Source: Spartobacteria bacterium
GTDB taxonomy: Bacteria; Verrucomicrobiota; Verrucomicrobiia; Chthoniobacterales; UBA10450
Assembly: GCA_003134785.1 (NCBI GenBank)
Contig: PLCN01000022.1
Span: forward strand, 1-64,000
Reading direction: 5' to 3'
DNA: 64,000 nucleotides
Every line of letters starts with the position of its first letter. Within the stretch, counting starts at the first letter, position 1. The notes beneath the pieces were generated by a model. That model saw nothing but the letters and a program-made list of their open reading frames with translations, was not told where the DNA came from and ran no database searches. Made by a program: the position numbers and the translations under genes. This document shows, in pieces, positions 28,264 to 35,045 of the stretch.

Positions 28264-28296
28264 CTCTCAACCTTCAACTCTCAACTCTCAACTTCC
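28264..28296. repeat. 7-bp periodic repeat (CTCTCAA)
   Basis: Series CTCTCAA, CCTTCAA, CTCTCAA, CTCTCAA, then CTTCC, between the YjbQ and SNF2 genes. Matches the repeat at 23327-23356. Confidence 0.75.
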
Positions 28297-28317
28297 CCGA
28301 GATTGACTCCTGAATGC

Positions 28318-31300
28318 CTATGCGAGCAGCTCTTCGAGTTCTTCGGTCGTTAGGCCGGTCATGAGCGGTTCCTCGCTGTCGATGGCGGCGTCGATCGCCG
28401 CGCGTTTTTTCTCCTGCAGCCGCAGTATTTTTTCTTCGACGGTGTCGCGGGTGATCAGCTTGTAGGCGGTGACGACACGGGTTTGCCCGATGCGATGGGC
28501 GCGGTCGGTGGCTTGCGCCTCGACCGCGGGATTCCACCAAGGATCGAAATGAATGACGGTGTCGGCGGCGGAGAGATTCAGGCCGACGCCGCCGGCTTTC
28601 AGGCTGATCAGGAAGACTGGAATCGCGGAATCGCTCTGGAAGCGATCCACGACTTCCTGACGCTTTTTGGTAGAGCCGTCGAGATAGCAGAATGGAATCT
28701 CGAGCTTCTCCAGGCGTTCGCGAACGAGGTGCAGCATCGAGACGAACTGGCTGAAGACGAGGACGCGGTGTTCGCCGTCGATCGCTTCCTCGAGGAGCTC
28801 GTCGAGGAGGTCCAGCTTTGCGGAGGTCTCTTCCTTGTCGATGCCGACGAGGCGCAGATCGCAGCAGACCTGGCGCAAACGGAGCAGACCAGTGAGCATC
28901 TTCATCCGTTGGGCACCGGCGTTCACATTCTTGCCGGAGCCGCCGAGACCTTGCTGGATTTCGCGCAGCAGCGCGTCGTAGGCGGCGCGTTGATGGCTCG
29001 TTAGGCTGCAGGGCACGACCTGCTCGATTTTCTCGGGCAGATCCTTCGCGACGTCGCGTTTCCGCCGGCGGAGCAGGAACGGCTGGAGCCGGCGCGAGAG
29101 CCGGCGTTGCACATCGGGCGCGGAGCCGCGCGCGATCGGTAGTTCGTAGTTTTCTCGGAAGTCGCTGCGATTCCCGAGATAGCCGGGCAGCGCGAAGTTC
29201 ATGATCGACCAGAGGTCGCGCACCGAATTTTCCATCGGGGTGCCGGTCAACACGAAGCGATGGGTCGCGCGGAGAGCGTAGGCGGCCTGCGCGTTTTGCG
29301 TCTCCGGGTTTTTAATGTGCTGCGCTTCGTCGAGCACGGCGGTGGAGAAGTTGAATTCGCGCAGCGTGTCGATGTCGCGTCGCAGCAGGGCGTAGCTCGT
29401 GACGACAATGTCGAAGCCTGCGATCGACTTGAAACGATCGGCGCGATCGGCGCCTTCGAGCGCGAGCGTCTTGAGTTCGGGAGTAAACTTCCGCGCTTCA
29501 TTCTCCCAGTTCGTCACCAGCGATGTCGGGCAGACGACGAGCGCGGGGCCTTCGCCCTGGTGGGCGCGGAGAAACGCGAGGGTCTGCACCGTTTTACCGA
29601 GACCCATCTCGTCGGCCAGGATGCCGCCGAGATTGTTCACCGCGAGGCGCGTGAGCCAGTCGAAACCGGCGAGTTGGTACTCCCGCAATGTCGCCGCGAG
29701 CGGGCCGAGCTTTGCCTTCGCATCCGGAGACGCGTCGCGGCCGGTGATGAACTTCTTCAGCGCCTCGCGACGATCGGCGACGGCGGAGCCAAGCTCGCGC
29801 GCGGTCTGTTCGACATACGCGGCGTGGGCGCGGTTGATGCGGTAAAGCCCGGGCTGGGTTTGCGCCGGATCGCAGTCGCGGATGACCTGCTCGAAATCCT
29901 CGAGGCCCGCGGTGTCGATCACAGCGAGGTGGCCATTCTTTAATCGCGTCTGTGACTGGCCGGAGCGAAGCAGCCGCTGGATGTCGGCGTTCGAAAACAC
30001 CTCCCCGCCGGGCGTGGTGAGCGAGTAACGCACCTCGAACCAATCCTGACCCGAGCCAACAATCTCGAGCTTCGGCGTGACCCGCTCGATCTCGCCAGTC
30101 CATTTCTCAACCTGCGCGGTGAGGATAACCTTCCAGTCGCGCTGCAGTCTCGGATAATCGGTCGCGAAGAACCGGACAACATTGGGCTGGCCGTGCAGCA
30201 CGAAGCCCCCGGCGTCCGTTCGGGCGAAGCCAATCTGCTCGAGCCGCGCGACAGCCGCGTTCTCTGCGTCGAGATTCCGCATCAGCACCCGATCAGCATT
30301 TTGTGGATCGCGGAAGACGAATTGATCCTGTGCGTTGGCCAATGCCTTGATCGGTGCGCGGTCGCCGTAGGTGCACATCAGCTCACCGGTGACGCTGTTG
30401 AGCGTGCCCGCCAGCCGCAGCTCAAAGGGAGGCTGCGCAGTTGCGATTTCCGGCAGGCGAACGCCTTCGCCGGCGCGCACGTCGAATGCATCGCGCAGCC
30501 GCGGCAGATCGAACGCCAGGAAGTGCAACGCGCGGTCGCCATCGAGCAGCAAAGGCCGCTCGATCAGGTGCGTCGAGCCCGCCGGCAACGCTTCCCCGCA
30601 ACGGACGAACTCGTTGTTCCGCAGCAGCCACGCGTCGGTCGCGTTCCAGAGGATCAGGGCCTTCTCCTCGTGCTCGTGCTCGTGCTCGTGCTCGTGATCG
30701 ATCTTCCTACTCCAGTTCGACGGAAAGTTCGGTTTCACCGAGATGCCTCCGTCGCGGCGCGACTCGACCAGAAGTTCGGGATGCAACGCCGCCGATGAGA
30801 TCGTCGCCCGAGTCGCTTTGCCGAATGTGACGCGTGGATGATTCTGCAACGCGGGGAGCAGCCGCAAGAATCCGTCGCGTGACAAGGTCGCCATGCCGCT
30901 CTCGAAAATGGCCGGGACCCCGCGCAAGCCTTCGATCAGCACGAGATCGACGTCCGCGCCTGCAAACGTAGTGTTCTTCGGGAGAGCGGAGACGAGCGTG
31001 CGGTTTCGAGAAGCTTCGGCTTCGACGACGATCATGATCTGCCTCTTCTGCCATGCGCCCGCAAAGTTGGGCGGCAGGATCACGTGCAATGTCGTGGGGA
31101 CTGCGTCAGCGGTCTCGCTGGCGACGAACCGCGGACCTTCCGGAGCTTCGGGAATCGTCGGCTCCGCTGGCGCCGCCGCCCCGGCAGCCGGCGGATTCAG
31201 ATAGCCCAAGCCCACCGCGACCGAGTGCGCACAAATTTTCCCCGCCGAGCGAGACTCCCAACAGCTGCAGAGATTCTCGACGTCGAGCGCGCTTTTGATC

Positions 31301-31473
31301 CGCAGGCCGGAGCGATAATTCTTCGCGCCTTCGCGCACGTAGCCGCTCAGCAACGGCGGCTCGTATTTCGCCTCGGAGACGCGGCCGCCCTTGAGCAGCT
31401 CGCGCGCAGGCTTCATCGCCTGCCATCCCCCTGCATTGAGGAGGAGCTTCTCGGTAATAGAGATAGCGCTCAC
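28318..31473 (-). CDS. SNF2 helicase with N-terminal SWIM zinc finger
   Basis: A 1051-residue Swi2/Snf2-type DNA translocase. The N-terminal SWIM finger has Cys 69, Cys 71, Cys 81 and His 83. The helicase core has Walker A DEMGLGKT with Lys at about 627, box II DEAQ starting at about 715, and the C-terminal motif VGLNLSAADTVIHFDPWWNPA, QATDRAHRIGQ. Such bacterial proteins remodel DNA-protein complexes in repair or transcription. A peculiar His-Glu run, HEHEHEHEHEE at about residues 260-270, stems from a GTGCTC repeat (30666-30697). Confidence 0.93.
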   Translation of the reverse strand: MSAISITEKLLLNAGGWQAMKPARELLKGGRVSEAKYEPPLLSGYVREGAKNYRSGLRIKSALDVENLCSCWESRSAGKICAHSVAVGLGYLNPPAAGAAAPAEPTIPEAPEGPRFVASETADAVPTTLHVILPPNFAGAWQKRQIMIVVEAEASRNRTLVSALPKNTTFAGADVDLVLIEGLRGVPAIFESGMATLSRDGFLRLLPALQNHPRVTFGKATRATISSAALHPELLVESRRDGGISVKPNFPSNWSRKIDHEHEHEHEHEEKALILWNATDAWLLRNNEFVRCGEALPAGSTHLIERPLLLDGDRALHFLAFDLPRLRDAFDVRAGEGVRLPEIATAQPPFELRLAGTLNSVTGELMCTYGDRAPIKALANAQDQFVFRDPQNADRVLMRNLDAENAAVARLEQIGFARTDAGGFVLHGQPNVVRFFATDYPRLQRDWKVILTAQVEKWTGEIERVTPKLEIVGSGQDWFEVRYSLTTPGGEVFSNADIQRLLRSGQSQTRLKNGHLAVIDTAGLEDFEQVIRDCDPAQTQPGLYRINRAHAAYVEQTARELGSAVADRREALKKFITGRDASPDAKAKLGPLAATLREYQLAGFDWLTRLAVNNLGGILADEMGLGKTVQTLAFLRAHQGEGPALVVCPTSLVTNWENEARKFTPELKTLALEGADRADRFKSIAGFDIVVTSYALLRRDIDTLREFNFSTAVLDEAQHIKNPETQNAQAAYALRATHRFVLTGTPMENSVRDLWSIMNFALPGYLGNRSDFRENYELPIARGSAPDVQRRLSRRLQPFLLRRRKRDVAKDLPEKIEQVVPCSLTSHQRAAYDALLREIQQGLGGSGKNVNAGAQRMKMLTGLLRLRQVCCDLRLVGIDKEETSAKLDLLDELLEEAIDGEHRVLVFSQFVSMLHLVRERLEKLEIPFCYLDGSTKKRQEVVDRFQSDSAIPVFLISLKAGGVGLNLSAADTVIHFDPWWNPAVEAQATDRAHRIGQTRVVTAYKLITRDTVEEKILRLQEKKRAAIDAAIDSEEPLMTGLTTEELEELLA
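30666..30697. repeat. hexanucleotide microsatellite in SNF2 gene
   Basis: Five or so tandem GTGCTC units on the plus strand give alternating His-Glu codons in the helicase. Length variation would not shift the frame because the unit is 6 bases. Confidence 0.85.
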
Positions 31474-31592
31474 GGGCGAGCAACGTCGCCCATTCGGTGC
31501 GTTTGCAAAATTGCGCGCGGGTATTACGCGAGCGCAGACTGCTTACGCGATTCACGTATAGCATCAGTTTGGGCGGAGACTTAAGGACTGTT

Positions 31593-31760
31593 TTACCCGC
31601 GAATTGCCTTTTCAATCGCAGCCGAAGCGAGGCCGCGTGGCTCGGCGCGTTCTTGTTTCCACTCCTGCAGAGTACGCTTCGAGATCTGCAGGCGCAGCGC
31701 AGCCTCGCTCTGCGAAAAATCATTCTTCCTACGCCACGCCCGGAGCCGTGCCGACAGCAC
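31593..31760 (-). CDS. small XRE-like HTH regulator
   Basis: A 55-residue protein from a GTG at 31760 with AGGGGG six bases upstream. It reads VLSARLRAWRRKNDFSQSEA then ALRLQISKRTLQEWKQER, a compact helix-turn-helix in which SQSEAALRLQISKRTLQEW is the two-helix part. It could be a transcriptional regulator; the target is unknown. It lies in the same direction and 53 bases downstream of the two-repeat secreted protein. Confidence 0.55.
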   Translation of the reverse strand: MLSARLRAWRRKNDFSQSEAALRLQISKRTLQEWKQERAEPRGLASAAIEKAIRG

Positions 31761-31812
31761 TTCGCCCCCTGACTTCCGATGCCGCGCCGCCGGACGCGGG
31801 TGTAACTTCAGT

Positions 31813-32400
31813 TTATTGCTTCTTCCAAACGACACCGTCTGTCCAAGTGATCTTTGTGCCGTCAGCCGACAGCTTTCCGTTTTGGGTGGCAAAGTCTTGC
31901 GCAAAAACTTTATCGCCTTCCACGCGTCCTTTCGACTTGGCGGTCTTACCCCCGACGTTTTCGATCGAAAGAGCCGATCCCGTTTGGCGGATTGCCCAAA
32001 CATATTCCGACTTACTGCCGTCTTCGTAATAGCCAATCCACTTCCCGTTGAGATCTGCACCGGATGACTTTTTCCAAACAACACCGTCGGTCCAGGTGAT
32101 CTTCGTGCCGTCGGCAGACAGCTTTCCGTTTTGGGTGGCAAAATCTTGCGCAATAACCTTATTGCCTTCCACGTGTCCTTTGGACTTCGCCGTCTTACCC
32201 CCGACGTTTTCGATCGCGAGAGTCGAGCCCGTTTGCCGGATCGCCCAAACATATTCCGATTTAGTGCCGTCTTCGTAATAGCCAACCCACTTTCCGTTGA
32301 GATTTGGAACATCGGCTGACCGGGCCGTTGAAATTGCCGGAAAATAAAACAGACCGGTTGTAAACAACGCCACCAACACACGACACATAATTTTTCTCAT
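31813..32400 (-). CDS. secreted protein of two near-identical 83-residue repeats
   Basis: A 195-residue protein with a signal peptide (VLVALFTTGLFYFPAIS). The mature part is two repeats of period 83: NLNGKWVGYYEDGTKSEYVW starting at 33 and DLNGKWIGYYEDGSKSEYVW starting at 116. They differ in only a few positions and the DNA is nearly identical, implying recent internal duplication. The NGKW..YY.DG.K...W pattern resembles small beta-rich extracellular domains, but no family is assigned. Confidence 0.75.
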   Translation of the reverse strand: MRKIMCRVLVALFTTGLFYFPAISTARSADVPNLNGKWVGYYEDGTKSEYVWAIRQTGSTLAIENVGGKTAKSKGHVEGNKVIAQDFATQNGKLSADGTKITWTDGVVWKKSSGADLNGKWIGYYEDGSKSEYVWAIRQTGSALSIENVGGKTAKSKGRVEGDKVFAQDFATQNGKLSADGTKITWTDGVVWKKQ

Positions 32401-32507
32401 TTTCGTTTCTCCGATTTGTTAGCGCATCACGCCGACCGTTGCGGTTTCCTACAGCGAGAACAAGCCTTTTCTGCCTGCGCGCCTCCTAAACAGACATTAC
32501 GGATCTT

Positions 32508-32537
32508 CACTCGTCACGCGTCCCTCGTCACTGCTTC
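32508..32537. repeat. 7-bp periodic repeat (CTCGTCA)
   Basis: Series CTCGTCA, CGCGTCC, CTCGTCA, CTGCTTC, upstream of the esterase gene. Confidence 0.6.
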
Positions 32538-32606
32538 AGATCTCGATCAATCGCGATCATGACACCGGGCTTGAGCCTGACCGTGGGCCAAGTATCCTCT
32601 CCAGTC

Positions 32607-33338
32607 ATGCACCGCGACCATCACAGTTGGTATTCACACCGTCTCAGCCGCGACATGGGCGTCAACGTTTACGGACATTACGGCATGCCCATTCTCGCCT
32701 TCCCCACCAGCATGGGCGACGAGCATGAGCAGGAAGGCCAGGGGATGGTCCGCACACTCGGCCCTTACCTCGAGCAAGGGCGGATCCGATTCTTCTCCAT
32801 CAACGGAGTCCAGAGCGATTCGTTCAGCAACAAAGGAGCGCACCCCTTCCATCGGAGCTGGCTCCAGGCGCAATACGACGACTACGTGGCGAGCGAAGTC
32901 TTCCCCTTCATCGACTCCCAGTGCCAGACGCCCGGCATTCCGATCACCACTTACGGCGCCTCGCTCGGTGCCTACCACGCCGCCAACACGCTCTTCAAGC
33001 ATCCCGACCGCGTGAAGCGGTGCTACGCGCTCTCCGGCATTTACGACATGCGGGACTCAATGGACGGGATGTACGACGACAACTTCTACTTCAATAACCC
33101 GGTGGACTACATGGCCAACCAGAACGACCCCTGGTTTCTCCATCAGTTAGCGAGCTGCGACATCCACCTCGCGACCGGCTGTGGCCCGTGGGAAAACAGC
33201 GGGCCGACCTACCAAATGTCCGCCGTGCTCGCGAGCCGGGGGATTGCTCATCACCTGGACGACTGGGGCCCGAAGGGCGGACACGAATGGCCCTACTGGC
33301 ACCACCAGATGTGGGAGTACGTTGGCGCGCATTTCTAA
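32607..33338 (+). CDS. esterase-like alpha/beta hydrolase
   Basis: A 243-residue protein from MHRDHHSWYSHRLSRDMGV (the frame is open to 32559). It has the nucleophile elbow TTYGASLGAYHA and a C-terminal WGPKGGHEWPYW with a likely catalytic His, matching the esterase D / PF00756 group that cleaves esters such as S-formylglutathione or siderophore esters. No signal peptide. A damaged copy of the segment encoding FLHQLASCDIHLATGCGP lies at 34048-34110, and another at 38432-38475. Confidence 0.8.
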   Translation: MHRDHHSWYSHRLSRDMGVNVYGHYGMPILAFPTSMGDEHEQEGQGMVRTLGPYLEQGRIRFFSINGVQSDSFSNKGAHPFHRSWLQAQYDDYVASEVFPFIDSQCQTPGIPITTYGASLGAYHAANTLFKHPDRVKRCYALSGIYDMRDSMDGMYDDNFYFNNPVDYMANQNDPWFLHQLASCDIHLATGCGPWENSGPTYQMSAVLASRGIAHHLDDWGPKGGHEWPYWHHQMWEYVGAHF

Positions 33339-33385
33339 CGAGCGGCCGAGTCGTCGGCGCGCATCACCTTTGGAACTCTTGCGGC

Positions 33386-33403
33386 CATACTTTGCAAAGT
33401 ATG
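33386..33403. promoter_or_regulatory. palindrome CATACTTTGCAAAGTATG
   Basis: A perfect 18-bp palindrome in the gap between the convergent esterase and ArsR genes, followed by GACCAAT. The core ACTTTGCAAAGT recurs at 33989, 38379 and 41189; see the ArsR entry. Possible operator, or the end of a repeat unit. Confidence 0.55.
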
Positions 33404-33412
33404 ACCAATAAT

Positions 33413-33997
33413 TTAACGGCGTGCTGAATGCGCTAAGACACGACCGAATGGATGCCAGTGGATCGTGGCCACGTATAACGCCCCCTCATCCTTCACAAAG
33501 CCTCTTGCCTCCAGTTTCGCGAGATGCCGGGAGAGCGCTCGCGCCGGCGTATTGGTTGCCGCTTGGAGTTTAGCAAACGAATCCCCTCCATTTTTCAGGG
33601 CGCGAAACACCTCGATTCGTCGCGGATGCGTGAAGCCCGTGGCCAGTTTGAAAATCGCTTCGATCGGCCGCGCTCTCCGCCGGAAGGCCAGGCGAAGCGC
33701 TTTGACAATTTCCTCGGCAGTACCTTCACCCGTCCCCGGGGACGGCCGGTATTCCACGCGGCGGCCAACGCGTCGGCAAGTCAGCAATCCGCGCGCTTCC
33801 AAAGCGCGCAAGTATTGACTGGCAGCCGGCATCGACAAGCTCATGCGCTCGGCGACAGCGGATACGGTCTGGTTTGGCTGCCGGATCAAGAGAGCAAGAG
33901 TTCGCAGGCGTTTGCGGTTAGCCAGGACACGGCAGGTGCGCCAAAGCGTCGGCTGACTAGAAGGCGACGTGGCTGAAGTCATGTCTACACTTTGCAA
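33413..33997 (-). CDS. double-HTH ArsR-like transcriptional regulator
   Basis: A 194-residue protein with two winged-helix-like halves. Residues 15-85 are RTCRVLANRKRLRTLALLI...SAVAERMSLSMPAASQYLRALEARGLLTCRRVGRRVEY; residues 115-190 are TGFTHPRRIEVFRALKNGG...RALSRHLAKLEARGFVKDE. ArsR-type regulators sense metals or small molecules; no clear metal Cys pair is visible. ACTTTGCAAAGT is present on both sides of the gene, at its promoter (33989-34000) and after its 3' end, which makes it a likely operator of this regulator. Confidence 0.78.
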   Translation of the reverse strand: MQSVDMTSATSPSSQPTLWRTCRVLANRKRLRTLALLIRQPNQTVSAVAERMSLSMPAASQYLRALEARGLLTCRRVGRRVEYRPSPGTGEGTAEEIVKALRLAFRRRARPIEAIFKLATGFTHPRRIEVFRALKNGGDSFAKLQAATNTPARALSRHLAKLEARGFVKDEGALYVATIHWHPFGRVLAHSARR

Positions 33998-34014
33998 AGT
34001 ATGACCAATTGGTC
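33988..34014. promoter_or_regulatory. ACTTTGCAAAGT operator-like palindrome with GACCAATTGGTC
   Basis: Directly upstream of the ArsR start: CACTTTGCAAAGT, then a second palindrome GACCAATTGGTC. The first palindrome is flanked by the gene start, as an autoregulatory operator would be. Confidence 0.6.
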
Positions 34015-34233
34015 AACGCTGCGGTTTGAGGATTCAAGGCGCTGAATCATGGTTTCTCCACGAGTTGGCGAGCTGCGACATCCACGGCGCGACCGGCTGT
34101 GGCCCCTGACAAATTAGATTGGCGTCCATTTGGCGTCCGCTCGCGGTTTGGGCGTTTCTCAGCTCGGATCAGCGCCGAGCAGCAATGACGCGATTCACAG
34201 ACTGACCCCTCTCTCCGCCTCTGCGCTTTCCGG

Positions 34234-34270
34234 TTTGAAAGCCCGGCCTCGCCTTTCGGCTGCGTTACGG
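34234..34270. repeat. 37-bp dispersed repeat
   Basis: It matches 56404-56440 with one mismatch, beginning TTTGAAAGCCCGGCCTCGCC. No coding sense in either place. Confidence 0.8.
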
Positions 34271-34342
34271 CCGGTATCCGGTATCCGGTTTGAAAGCCTG
34301 GCCGTCGCTTCGCGTCCGTTGCAGCCGCAATTCTTCGACTCT

Positions 34343-34377
34343 GCGCTTTCCGGTCTCCGGTATCCGGTTTCCGCAAT
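34343..34377. repeat. 7-bp periodic repeat (TTTCCGG type)
   Basis: Series CTTTCCG, GTCTCCG, GTATCCG, GTTTCCG, then CAATTC; close relative of 25601-25641. Confidence 0.7.
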
Positions 34378-34380
34378 TCT

Positions 34381-34893
34381 TCAACGGGCCTTCTTGGCGG
34401 GTGCGCGCGTCTTGGCGGCGGGTTTGGCTTTGCCTTTTCCCTTGCCCATGGCGTCACGCATGGCCTGATAGCCTGCGGTGTAGTCCTCGACCGGGAGCCG
34501 GGCCACGGTGCTCTCAACCACATCCAGCGCGAGCTCCGGCAACGTCTTGAAACGGAGACAGCCCTGGCCCATGTCCAGCTTCTTGCCGCTCTTTCCGTAT
34601 TGCGCGGTGAACCACTCCCGCAACGCTTGCTGCCCGTAGAAACATATCATGTGCAACGCCATGTACGATTTCTGTGACGCCACGCTGATCAGTGTCAGGG
34701 GTTCCTTTGGGTTGCCGCCATAGCCGGCGGGGTACGTGGACAGCGGAACGAACCAGCTGATCATGCCGAACTGGATGCCTTCCTTGTATCCCGGTGGCAG
34801 GGCCCGGTTGATTCCCCGGCGAACTTCGTTCAACGCGTCACGGCGATCCGCGGGGAGCGCGGCAAGATACTCAGTCACGGTGGATGCTGGCAT
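34381..34893 (-). CDS. DUF1801 family protein
   Basis: A 170-residue protein of the DUF1801/YdhG type (iron-chaperone-like, function not settled). It starts MPASTVTEYLAALPADRR; the family motif region is GYKEGIQFGMISWFVPLSTYP and SQKSYMALHMICFYG. The tail from about 150 is Lys/Ala-rich (GKGKAKPAAKTRAPAKKAR), as in a nucleic-acid-associated protein. Its 5' end and upstream flank are repeated in truncated form at 37611, 38483, 40434 and 41227. Confidence 0.82.
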   Translation of the reverse strand: MPASTVTEYLAALPADRRDALNEVRRGINRALPPGYKEGIQFGMISWFVPLSTYPAGYGGNPKEPLTLISVASQKSYMALHMICFYGQQALREWFTAQYGKSGKKLDMGQGCLRFKTLPELALDVVESTVARLPVEDYTAGYQAMRDAMGKGKGKAKPAAKTRAPAKKAR

Positions 34894-34995
34894 GGCGCAA
34901 GTCTACCATGAGGGCTTTTGCCGGGGCAACCGCAACGTCCGGATACACGCGGACGCGCGAAAGCGCGCATATCAAGGACACGGCGCGGCCGTTCG
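34808..34995. repeat. DUF1801 5' repeat unit, parent copy
   Basis: The sequence from codon 1 region of the DUF1801 gene through its upstream flank (to GGCCGTTCG at 34995) is the fullest copy of a unit found in shortened form at 37611-37725, 38483-38638, 40434-40485 and 41227-41360. Confidence 0.75.
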
Positions 34996-35045
34996 CCAGC
35001 CAAATGTCAAAATGTTTAGACGCGCCCCCATGCGACCACTTCGAA

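Larger units (their letters stand above)
33998..34380. other. intergenic stretch made of repeat and fragment debris
   Basis: 383 bases. Contents: the operator-like palindrome, a damaged esterase fragment (34048-34110), a 34-bp sequence found again at 41148-41181 (34185-34218), a 37-bp sequence found again at 56404-56440 (34234-34270) and 7-bp repeats (34343-34377). No gene. Confidence 0.7.
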
